The notes under the pieces are model-generated. The model searched no databases. It was not told the origin of the DNA and saw only the letters and a list, made by a program, of their open reading frames with translations. Source: CAYWWM01 sp965198025 (lineage in GTDB: Bacteria; Acidobacteriota; Terriglobia; 2-12-FULL-54-10). From it: 64,000 bases of DNA. The position numbers were made by a program, and so were the translations under genes. The stretch covers positions 124,001-188,000 of the forward strand of contig OZ240237.1 of NCBI GenBank assembly GCA_965198025.1, given 5' to 3'. Within the stretch, counting starts at the first letter, position 1. Every line of letters starts with the position of its first letter. Shown here piece by piece: positions 15,992 through 22,814 of the stretch.

Positions 15992-17242
15992 CTAGACCGT
16001 CATCGATGACGGCTGCATGGCCTTCACGACCTGTGCTTCGAACTCCTCGAGGCGTGGGCGGATGGTGACGCCGAGGTCGAGCTTGTCCTGGACCGCGTCG
16101 AGAGTCTTCAAGCCGTTACCGGTGATGGCCAGAACGGTTTCTTCCGCCGGGTCGAGCTGGCCCTGCTGGATGAGTTTGCGCGTCACGGCCACCGTCACGC
16201 CCGCCGCTGTCTCGCCGAAGATGCCTTCTGTCTCGGCCAGCAGGCGCATTCCCTCGACGATCTCCTCGTCGGTCACGTCCTCGCCCGCGCCGCCGCTGTT
16301 CAGGATCGAACTGGCGGCGTAAAATCCGTCGGCCGGACTGCCGATGGCGAGCGAACGGGCGATGGTGGAGGGCTTCTGGGGCTCGATCTCGGTGGTGCCT
16401 TGCTTGGTTGCCGTAGTCACCGGCGAGCAGCCTGTCGCCTGGGCGCCATAGATCTTCACCGGCCGCGGCTCCACCAAGCCGACTTCACCGAACTCCCAAA
16501 AGGCCTTCCGGACCCGCGTAATCAGTGAGCCTCCGGCAATCGGGATCACAACCGCTGGTGGCAGACGCCATCCGAGCTGCTCGGCGACTTCATAGCCAAA
16601 CGTCTTCGAACCTTCTCCATAGAAGGCACGCAGATTTACGTTGACGAACCCCCAGCCGTATTCCCCGGCGATTTGTGAGCAGAGCCGGTTGACCTGATCG
16701 TAGTTGCCGCGAATCTTGACGAGCTTCGCGCCGTAGACGGACGAGGCGAGCACCTTCGCTTCTTCCAGGTCTTCTGGAATGAACACAAAGGACTCAAGAC
16801 CCGCCGCCGCCGCATGCGCGGCAACCGCATTGGCCAGGTTGCCCGTGGAGGCGCAGGCCACAATCTTGAAGCCGAATTCCAGCGCCTTGTTGATGGCCAC
16901 GGACACCACGCGATCCTTAAACGACAACGTCGGGGAGTTGACCGAGTCATTCTTGATCCAAAGCTTCCGGCAGCCAAGCGCCTGACTCAGGCGCGGCGCA
17001 GGAACCAGCGGCGTAAATCCGGATGTGAGGCTGGTCACCGGATCCTTGTCGAGCGGCAGCAACTCGCGGTAGCGCCAGAGAGTCGTCGGCCGGGAGGAGA
17101 TCTTTTCCCGCGTCAGGGTTTTTTTCCAACCTTCGACGTTATAGACGATCTCAAGCGGAGCCAGACATTCGCAGACTGTTCGTGGCGCGACCTCATATTC
17201 GGCCCCGCACTCTCTGCATTGCAACCCCTGCACGTAGGACAA
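15992..17242 (-). CDS. Threonine-synthase-like PLP enzyme under SAM riboswitch
   Basis: About 416 residues from a TTG at 17242, chosen because GGGGAGG lies 5 bases upstream and the frame before it runs through the terminator and riboswitch. An N-terminal zinc ribbon (LQCRECGAEY and VCECLAP, Cys about 9, 12, 24, 26) precedes a fold-II PLP domain. The PLP lysine is in SPTLSFKDR (about Lys 109), the phosphate site is ASTGNLANAVAAHAA, and later parts include PIAGGSLI and ITGNGLKTLD. By sequence it is closest to threonine synthase (O-phosphohomoserine to threonine). The SAM-I riboswitch and downstream MoaD-like carrier suggest instead a role in sulfur amino-acid synthesis, perhaps O-phosphohomoserine to homocysteine. 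Both remain possible. Confidence 0.85.
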   Translation of the reverse strand: MSYVQGLQCRECGAEYEVAPRTVCECLAPLEIVYNVEGWKKTLTREKISSRPTTLWRYRELLPLDKDPVTSLTSGFTPLVPAPRLSQALGCRKLWIKNDSVNSPTLSFKDRVVSVAINKALEFGFKIVACASTGNLANAVAAHAAAAGLESFVFIPEDLEEAKVLASSVYGAKLVKIRGNYDQVNRLCSQIAGEYGWGFVNVNLRAFYGEGSKTFGYEVAEQLGWRLPPAVVIPIAGGSLITRVRKAFWEFGEVGLVEPRPVKIYGAQATGCSPVTTATKQGTTEIEPQKPSTIARSLAIGSPADGFYAASSILNSGGAGEDVTDEEIVEGMRLLAETEGIFGETAAGVTVAVTRKLIQQGQLDPAEETVLAITGNGLKTLDAVQDKLDLGVTIRPRLEEFEAQVVKAMQPSSMTV

Positions 17243-17255
17243 GGCAACCTCCCCA

Positions 17256-17286
17256 AAATAAAAAACCTCTTCCGAGTTGGAAGAGG
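17256..17286 (-). terminator. Intrinsic terminator/attenuator in the leader
   Basis: On the minus strand CCTCTTCC (17286-17279) pairs perfectly with GGAAGAGG (17273-17266) around a 5-base loop, followed by TTTTTTATTTT. It lies between the SAM aptamer and the ribosome site of the threonine-synthase-like gene, the standard place for a riboswitch expression platform. Confidence 0.9.
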
Positions 17287-17310
17287 TGTCAAAATTTAAC
17301 GCCTCCCCAA

Positions 17311-17420
17311 TCTCATCTCTCCCCCAAACGGGGCAGGAGTTGGCACCCCTTCCCAAACGAGCTTCAGGACGGGTTGCCGTGGCTTCTTCGGGCCTGTTCC
17401 CTCAGCCACTCTAGATAAGA
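17311..17420 (-). promoter_or_regulatory. SAM-I (S-box) riboswitch aptamer
   Basis: The minus strand shows the full S-box pattern. P1 is formed by TCTTATC (17420-17414) and GATGAGA (17317-17311). Between them, in order, lie AGAGTGGCTGAGGGAACAGG, then CCCGAAGAAGCCACGGCAACC with the kink-turn and SAM-pocket elements, and GGTGCCAACTCCTGC for P3/P4. S-adenosylmethionine binding should favour the downstream terminator and shut off the threonine-synthase-like and MoaD-like genes when methionine supply is high. Confidence 0.93.
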
Positions 17421-17445
17421 TTCAGGGGAACTGAATCAAAGTGTA

Positions 17446-17475
17446 ATGTTACGCCCACCGGCATAGGGCTGTCAA
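17446..17475 (-). promoter_or_regulatory. Promoter for riboswitch transcript
   Basis: On the minus strand a perfect TTGACA (17475-17470) and TAACAT (17451-17446) are separated by 18 bases. Transcription would begin about 20 bases before the riboswitch P1 stem. Confidence 0.7.
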
Positions 17476-17517
17476 CACATTTCGAAGGTCCGCCAGGGAA
17501 TGGCGCAAAGGCTATTT

Positions 17518-18612
17518 CTATTCGATAGCTTGGCGAATGGCAGCCGCAACGGAACAGATCTGTTCGCCGGTCATCTCCGGGAACATTGGAAGGGCAAGCG
17601 TCTCGCGGGAAGCCCGCTCCGCCTCCGGGAGAGAGTCCGCAGCATCTTGCAAGTAGGGCTTCGTGCGATGCAATGGAACAGGATAATAAATTGCATTGGC
17701 GATACCATGCGAATCCAGATGCGATTTCACGCGGTCACGCTCCGCCAGCCGCACGACGTAGGAATGGTAGACATGCCTCCCGCAGGAAGGTTCCTGAGGA
17801 GGAACAACTGGGAGGCCGGCCAGAAGCTCGCCGTAGTTGGCGGCAATGGACCGGCGTCGAGTATTCCAAGAATCCAAATGGCGCAGCTTTACCTGGAGAA
17901 CTGCGGCCTGCAATTCATCCAGGCGGCTGTTCCAGCCGATCATCTCCGGGACATGCTTCATTTGGCTGCCGTGGTCGCGGAGCTTGCGGACCGCTTCCGC
18001 TACGGTCGTGCTGTTCGTCACCACCATGCCGCCGTCGCCGTAAGCGCCGAGGTTCTTGGCCGGAAAAAAGCTGAGGCAGCCCGCATCCCCCAGCGAACCG
18101 GTCTTGTGATGGCCATACTCCGCGCCAAAGGCCTGAGCGTTGTCCTCGATGACTTTCAGACGATGGTCAGCCGCGAGTTGCAGGATGGGAGGCAGGTCCA
18201 CGGGACAGCCAAAGAGGTGAACCGGGATGATGGCTCGCGTTCGAGCCGTGATTCTGGCTTCCAGTCTCTTTGGATCCAGGCCGTAGCAACCAGGCTCGAT
18301 ATCGGCGAAGACCGGTATGGCGCCGGTTTGCGTGACTGCCTCTGCCGTGGCAAAGAAAGTGTACGCCGGAACGATTACTTCGTCGCCTGGCCCAATTCCG
18401 CAGGCGCGCAGCGCCAACCACAATGCGTCAGTTCCGGAAGCCACACCGACGGCGTGGCGGATGCCCAGGTAATCGGCAACGGCTTCTTCAAAGCCCCTGA
18501 GCCGTTCTCCCAGGATGAACTTCCCGCTCGACAGCACGCCCTGGACGGCGTCATCCACCTCCTGCCGGATGTTTTGGTATTGCAAGACGAGATCAACCAA
18601 AGGAATCTTCAT
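17518..18612 (-). CDS. DegT/DnrJ/EryC1/StrS-family PLP aminotransferase
   Basis: About 364 residues from ATG 18612 (MKIPLVDLVLQYQ). The family transfers an amino group to a keto-sugar nucleotide during synthesis of surface polysaccharides or glycosides. Diagnostic parts are VASGTDALWLALRA near the N-terminus, PAYTFFATAEAV, HLFGCPVDL, IEDNAQAFGA and the PLP lysine in FFPAKNLGAYGDGG (about Lys 186). No other sugar genes are intact nearby, but the galE stub and the transposon insert just upstream suggest it once sat in a sugar-nucleotide cluster. The IS1595-type element begins 37 bp before its start codon and has probably changed its promoter. Confidence 0.9.
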   Translation of the reverse strand: MKIPLVDLVLQYQNIRQEVDDAVQGVLSSGKFILGERLRGFEEAVADYLGIRHAVGVASGTDALWLALRACGIGPGDEVIVPAYTFFATAEAVTQTGAIPVFADIEPGCYGLDPKRLEARITARTRAIIPVHLFGCPVDLPPILQLAADHRLKVIEDNAQAFGAEYGHHKTGSLGDAGCLSFFPAKNLGAYGDGGMVVTNSTTVAEAVRKLRDHGSQMKHVPEMIGWNSRLDELQAAVLQVKLRHLDSWNTRRRSIAANYGELLAGLPVVPPQEPSCGRHVYHSYVVRLAERDRVKSHLDSHGIANAIYYPVPLHRTKPYLQDAADSLPEAERASRETLALPMFPEMTGEQICSVAAAIRQAIE

Positions 18613-18648
18613 CGTCGGGCCTTCGGGGCGATCCATCAAGCCAAAGTA

Positions 18649-18682
18649 GGGGAATTATGCAGCAAAATACGCAGGGGTTGAA
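18649..18682 (+). repeat. Left terminal inverted repeat, 34 bp
   Basis: Identical, as reverse complement, to 21308-21341. It starts GGGGAATTATGC and ends CAGGGGTTGAA. Confidence 0.93.
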
Positions 18683-19398
18683 GAAGGTGGGGATTGTGGC
18701 AACAGTTTAGATCACCGGCGTCCAGTTTGTAACGGCAATTCTTTCCTCGTGGGCGTCCGGTTTTCGCTGTGCTGGCCCTCGGGACGTTCGGCTAAAAGAA
18801 CCCGCTTCAACGTTCGCTTGGAAACCGGTGTTTTCCCCGGTCGCTTGATTCCTCCCATTCATCCAGGCTTCCCGTTGAGGTATTCTCCCACGGTAGCCAA
18901 AAATCGCATCGGACCGTGATGGCCGTGGTGCAATGAGCACCGCAGAAACGTCTTGAGGTGGCGGTTGACAAACTCATTATGTTGTGGGAAAGTGGCGGAG
19001 ATGGGATGGCCCCGGAAATTGATATTTCCAGGGCCGGTTGAGGGTGAAAGTTTAGTGGGCCAAATGATGCCAAGCCCACTATAACCTCCAGCCAACCTAT
19101 CTGTCAACAGTTCTGGACGGGAAAAGTGCGTTCAGAAGAAGAAGCCCCGGTGCCGAAGTGGAAACGGCGACCCTTAGCAGAGGTTCGACGCGTCGGTTCG
19201 AACCCGGGGTCCCAGCAAACGGCTACAAGGCCGGTCTGAAAGGAGAATTGACGAAGCATTCCGAATTGTGCCCCCTAATGAACCTTGACTTGGAATCGGT
19301 GATGGATGTCTATATCATCTGGTACTCTCCCCCACCAAACTATGAGAGAAAGGCGGCAGTGGTGCGCGTGGGGCAAGGCAACTCAGATAGCCGTCTGA
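18683..19398. other. Left arm of element, no confident gene
   Basis: I see no coding frame with protein-like features. There is a strong hairpin at 19008-19035 (GGCCC-C-GGAAAT, loop TGAT, ATTTCC-A-GGGCC) and a tRNA-like stretch at 19144-19214 that lacks a proper T arm. The function is unknown. Confidence 0.4.
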
Positions 19399-19746
19399 TC
19401 ACACAATACTCAACCCTCCGCTGGTTACATGGGCACTTGTTCGCCCTGATGACTGCGACGGGGTTGAGCTGTACCTGGGGGACAGGTGGGGACCACTTGT
19501 GGGTACCCGTTTCCCTGATGTTGAGCCGAACTCTCCATTTGAGTAGGGGTGAGGCAGCACGGTCAGCTTCATGTACCAATACCTCTCTGTTCCTTTCTCT
19601 GTCAATTTCTTGTGAGCCCACGAATAGACTCCTTGCAAGACTTGTCTCGCCTCTTCCTTGGAACAATCTGGTTGCATCGGGCACACTCCTATGCTGCGCC
19701 CTAAGAATGATTGAATCGCCCGACTGCCATCCGTTTTGATTTTCAC
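19399..19746 (-). CDS. Possible small unknown protein inside the element
   Basis: A frame of 115 codons from GTG 19746. The first 70 residues look protein-like (SKEEARQVLQGVYSWAHKKL, then TERYWYMKLTVLPHPYSNGE), while the Ser/Thr/Pro-rich tail resembles noise, so a real gene may be shortened by a frameshift near 19530. There is no clear ribosome site. It directly follows the end of the decayed transposase on the same strand. No function is proposed. Confidence 0.3.
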   Translation of the reverse strand: MKIKTDGSRAIQSFLGRSIGVCPMQPDCSKEEARQVLQGVYSWAHKKLTEKGTERYWYMKLTVLPHPYSNGEFGSTSGKRVPTSGPHLSPRYSSTPSQSSGRTSAHVTSGGLSIV

Positions 19747-19755
19747 TACTCACAG

Positions 19756-20707
19756 TCACGCCTGAATCGGGACGGGAGACACCCCGTTCTTTGCAACCAA
19801 CTTCGCGTAAGGGATGCGGGAATCGGTGAGTTGACGCGCCAGAGTTCCCATGCGATCCAGAGTATCAATCTCGCAGTTTCCATCGGCCGGAACGTAGCCT
19901 CGTTGACATACTTGGCAAGGTGCTTTGGGGAAACGTGATGCCATGTCCCATGCACGGACCGCTTGAAGAGCGCCCACACGGATTCAATCGAGTTGGTGAA
20001 ACGGCCCCGCGAGCGTACTCCCTTGCTCCGTGATTGATGATCTGTGCTGGAACTGTCTTTTGGAGAGGCGGTCATAGGCTAGTCAGTGTAGACGGTTGCT
20101 CCGGGCTTGACTGAATCGGCCACCGGTCAGCGTATCTGCATCGGCCCGCTTGACCGGCTTGGCAATGACATTGCCGCCGCGCTCACGGATGCCCGCCACG
20201 ATTGCCTTTCCCACCGCCACGTCCAGCATGCAGGCGCTTGTTGGAATGTTTGTTCGATTCCTTCCCGCCGACATAGCACTCATCGGCCTCAACGACATTT
20301 TTCAGGATGAAGTCGGTTTGGCCACAAGCCTCTCGCACACGATGGAGCATGTACCAAGCCGTCCGATATTGCACTCCCAGTTCTTTGTGAAGCTGCATGG
20401 CGCTCACGCCCTTGCGGGCCGTCATGACGGAGTAGATCGCGTAGATCCAATTCTGCAAGGGGGTTTTGCTGGCGTGCATGCAGGTTCCCGTGGTGACGGT
20501 GAAATACCTCCGGCAGTCCTTGTGCCAGTAGTGGTATGGCTTGCTCTCCGATGGCGAGATATTCTCCGCGCTCTTGCAACGCGGGCACACCGGCTTCCCG
20601 TTCCATCGGGCTTCCTCGAACCACTTGTAGCAGGCATCCTCAGTGGGGAACATCCTGTGTAGTTCGGCAACGCTGATCGTTTTGGCCTTGCGCTTCGCTT
20701 GCTTCAT
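19756..20707 (-). pseudogene. IS1595-family (ISXO2-like) transposase, frameshifted
   Basis: Starting at ATG 20707, the first frame gives the helix-turn-helix and zinc-ribbon N-terminus and catalytic start: CYKWFEEARWNGKPVCPRC, CRRYFTVTTGTCMHASKTPL, VVEADECYVGG. Near 20220 the frame shifts to give VGKAIVAGIRERGGNVIAKP, and a stop follows VKPGATVYTD. A third frame (to 20075) continues NSIESVWALFKRSVHGTWHH and VNEATFR, and a fourth ends NCEIDTLDRMGTLARQL. At least three frameshifts or stops make it inactive. The DDE/N-type catalytic residues are seen in separate frames. A consensus promoter remains upstream. Confidence 0.88.
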
Positions 20708-20728
20708 CACAACCCCCATCTGCGTATT

Positions 20729-20758
20729 ATTATATCTTGCAGTCGCGGGGTTTGTCAA
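20729..20758 (-). promoter_or_regulatory. Consensus promoter for the transposase
   Basis: On the minus strand TTGACA (20758-20753) and TATAAT (20734-20729) are perfect consensus hexamers with an 18-base spacer, 22 bases before the transposase ATG. Confidence 0.75.
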
Positions 20759-20811
20759 GGGGCATTGTAGATTTCTCTGAAATTCTTTAGAATTCCAGGC
20801 GAGGATTCCCA

Positions 20812-21078
20812 ATGCAGTTGTTTGCCATCCTGACCGACCAAATAAACGAGAATCTGGAAAAGGCTATCCAGGAAGAATTCCCGGACAGACACTTCGACTT
20901 CGGAGATGGCCAATGGTTTGTAGCTGGAGGGAAAACCGCCAGAGCTGTTTATGAAAAGCTCGACAACGAAGGTAAGTATGGCGACATCGGCTCGCTTGTT
21001 GTTCTTTTGATTGCAGGTCGTAGCGGTTATGCCAGCACCAAACTGTGGGAATGGATGGTTGAGATGGGAGAGCAATGA
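20812..21078 (+). CDS. Small unknown protein, transposon passenger
   Basis: 88 residues from ATG 20812, with GGCGAGGA upstream. The sequence (MQLFAILTDQINENLEKAIQ, then WFVAGGKTARAVYEKL and WEWMVEMGEQ) looks like a compact alpha/beta cytoplasmic protein with no signal peptide or known motif. Its stop overlaps the start of the next gene by ATGA, so the two are translationally coupled. It lies within the inverted repeats of the IS1595-type element. The function is unknown; a role in host stress or element stability is possible but not shown. Confidence 0.6.
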   Translation: MQLFAILTDQINENLEKAIQEEFPDRHFDFGDGQWFVAGGKTARAVYEKLDNEGKYGDIGSLVVLLIAGRSGYASTKLWEWMVEMGEQ

Positions 21079-21335
21079 ACGGGCATGACGCCGAATCCGA
21101 ATCGCGCAAATACGGGGAGCTCTCTCTGGAGTCTCGAATAAGGGCAGTTGAGGGCGACATGCGAGAGCTTAAAACCGAAATGAAGCACATGGCAACGAAG
21201 GCATGGATTCTCGGGGGAATCTTGGGCGGCATGGGGGTCGCTGCCGGTATAGCAATTTTGCTCGTGCGCTTTCTGTTAGTCTCCCCCTGGCTAAACACCG
21301 CGCTCATTTCAACCCCTGCGTATTTTGCTGCATAA
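21075..21335 (+). CDS. Small membrane protein with coiled coil, transposon passenger
   Basis: 86 residues from ATG 21075, which overlaps the upstream stop by 4 bp. Residues 16-40 (LSLESRIRAVEGDMRELKTE) form a charged coiled coil, followed by a transmembrane helix (ILGGILGGMGVAAGIAILLV) and a short tail. The last codons and stop lie inside the right 34-bp inverted repeat, so the element end encodes the C-terminus. The layout resembles small coiled-coil membrane proteins found in phages and mobile elements. The function is unknown. Confidence 0.6.
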   Translation: MNGHDAESESRKYGELSLESRIRAVEGDMRELKTEMKHMATKAWILGGILGGMGVAAGIAILLVRFLLVSPWLNTALISTPAYFAA

Positions 21336-21341
21336 TTCCCC
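21308..21341 (-). repeat. Right terminal inverted repeat, 34 bp
   Basis: Perfect inverted copy of 18649-18682, followed directly by the AAAGTA duplication at 21342-21347. Confidence 0.93.
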
Positions 21342-21347
21342 AAAGTA

Positions 21348-21616
21348 GCATAGTCCAGGTCGCGGACGGACTCCTCTACGTTCGCGAGTGCCGCGAAATG
21401 CGGGACGGCATCAATTCCCCGCAGCGTCTGCTGCAATTTTGTGCCGTCTCTGAGGTCTCCTTGGATGAACTCTAACCCGTCCGCTAGGAACCGGTGGCCG
21501 GTCGACAGATTGTCATAGATGATGACTCTATATCCGTGCCGCGCCAGCAGCATGGCCGTGTGGCTGCCAATATAACCGGCGCCTCCCGTGAGGAGCACCT
21601 GCAAAGGTTGTTTCAA
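21348..21616 (-). pseudogene. galE: UDP-glucose 4-epimerase stub
   Basis: From a TTG at 21616 (AGGAG upstream) about 88 residues match the NAD-binding half of GalE: VLLTGGAGYIGSHTAMLLAR, IYDNLSTGHRFL, FIQGDLRD and HFAALANVEESVRD. GalE normally has about 330 residues and interconverts UDP-glucose and UDP-galactose. Here homology stops after VRDLDY, at the IS1595-type insertion. Joining the two flanks across the element does not restore the gene: the frame would read ATLA and stop, just before the DegT gene. So galE had already lost its C-terminus, probably by deletion, before the element landed. It is certainly inactive. Confidence 0.82.
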
Positions 21617-21646
21617 AAGCCCACTCCTGCTGGACCGGAACTGCCT

Positions 21647-22507
21647 TCATGCCCCTGGCATCAGAAGGCCGGAACCGCGATTGGTCGCTCTCAGGTATGC
21701 GAGTAAGGCTTCTGCACCCTCTGCAGCAAATGCCATCAATCCCTTCAAGAAAGGCTCGGGACGGTTCCAGGTCAGTTCCTGGCCGTCAAGCGTCATTACC
21801 AGGCCTCCAGCCGACCGGACGAGTGCCACGCCGGCTACAACATCCCATTCGTGTTTTGGGGTGAACGTCCAAGTGGCGTCCGCCAGGCCGGCTGCCACTC
21901 GCGCCAACTTATAAGCGACCGATCCCATCGGCTGCAGGCGAAACGGCGCATCGCGGAAGCAAGTCCACTCTCTGCGACTCGTTTCGCTACGGCTGGCCAA
22001 GACCAGCATGTCTTGCAACTCCCGGTTGGTCCGCCTGGAGACCGGTTTGCCGTTGCGGGTAACGCCGGTTTCCGCCGAACCCAGGAAAACCTCTCCGGTT
22101 GCAGGGTTCAAGATTCCTCCCGCTACCGCCTGCCCATCCTCCACTAGCCCGATGGAAACGCACCACTCCGGAATGCCGGCCACGAATTCCTGCGTTCCAT
22201 CCAATGGATCAACGATCCAGACGCGTCGTCGTTGCAACCGAGCCAGGTCATCCGTCGTTTCCTCGGAAAGCCAGCCCTCTCCTTCCTGGGTCAGGATCTC
22301 CCGCAGCCGTTCATCGACTTGGCGGTCAGCGGCCGTAACGATTTCTCGTCCAATCTTTCTCTCGGCGGGCGTGGCTCCCGGCTGAAATCCCTCGAGAACC
22401 TTGTCGGCAGCCTGCAATGCCTGCTCGATTCGCCGGAGATCTATCTCCCGCTCGACCTTTTCGGAACTACTCTCCGGAAGATGTTTGGCTGTTTCCGGAA
22501 AAAACAC
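21647..22507 (-). CDS. Inositol-monophosphatase-family phosphatase (CysQ/HisN-like)
   Basis: 286 residues from GTG 22507; the true start could be a little later, as the ribosome site is weak. The family signatures are WLSEETTDD (metal Glu), VWIVDPLDGTQEFVAG (metal Asp site) and KHEWDVVAGVALVRSAGG. Members remove phosphate from inositol-1-phosphate, histidinol phosphate or 3'-phosphoadenosine-5'-phosphate, using Mg in the cytoplasm. The TQEF variant of the DG-T motif leans toward CysQ-type enzymes, and a sulfur link would suit the nearby riboswitch operon, but this is a guess. The gene ends 30 bp before the galE stub. Confidence 0.87.
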   Translation of the reverse strand: MFFPETAKHLPESSSEKVEREIDLRRIEQALQAADKVLEGFQPGATPAERKIGREIVTAADRQVDERLREILTQEGEGWLSEETTDDLARLQRRRVWIVDPLDGTQEFVAGIPEWCVSIGLVEDGQAVAGGILNPATGEVFLGSAETGVTRNGKPVSRRTNRELQDMLVLASRSETSRREWTCFRDAPFRLQPMGSVAYKLARVAAGLADATWTFTPKHEWDVVAGVALVRSAGGLVMTLDGQELTWNRPEPFLKGLMAFAAEGAEALLAYLRATNRGSGLLMPGA

Positions 22508-22589
22508 TGTGCCCCCATGTTGGCTTCTTGCTTCATGCCCCTATGCTATTCGGACTGGAAGCACGTGGCAATAGACCATCGGACCTGTT

Positions 22590-22730
22590 GTCATCCCGAG
22601 CGAGCGTCCTGTCCCGAGCGAAGCCGAGGGAAGCGGCGAGAGATCTGCTCTTTCTTCTGCTGTGCTCCACTTCCTTCCCGCCTGTCCTCTCCCCAAGCCA
22701 GGTAGCGCAAGCCTCTGGCCTGCACTCGCT
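22590..22730. repeat. Dispersed repeat, copy A (TCATCCCGAG type)
   Basis: It contains TCATCCCGAG, then AGATCTGCTCTT, and ends with GGTAGCGCAAGCCTCTGGCC. Related blocks occur at 43309-43440, 51756-51868 and 55679-55835. All are noncoding. Confidence 0.7.
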
Positions 22731-22814
22731 TTTACTTTCCTGAATCATGCCTGTGCTATTCTCAACCTCCGGCGGTTCTGTTCCATGCCAGTTTAGGATG
22801 CCTCCGGTGAACCC

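Larger units (their letters stand above)
18649..21341. mobile_element. IS1595-type element, 2.69 kb, with passenger genes
   Basis: The ends are perfect 34-bp inverted repeats (18649-18682 and 21308-21341) beginning GGGGAATTATGC. The host sequence AAAGTA sits directly outside both ends (18643-18648 and 21342-21347); read as CCAAAGTA it is an 8-bp duplication overlapping two bases of the right end. The element holds a decayed ISXO2-like transposase on the minus strand, two small overlapping genes on the plus strand and about 1 kb with no clear gene. Passenger genes are known in this IS family. The perfect ends with a broken transposase suggest movement in trans or recent decay. Confidence 0.88.

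Noticed and set aside
19144..19214. tRNA gene
   Set aside because: Acceptor and D arm pair, but the length is 68 bases without CCA and the T and anticodon stems do not form. It is listed only as an observation.
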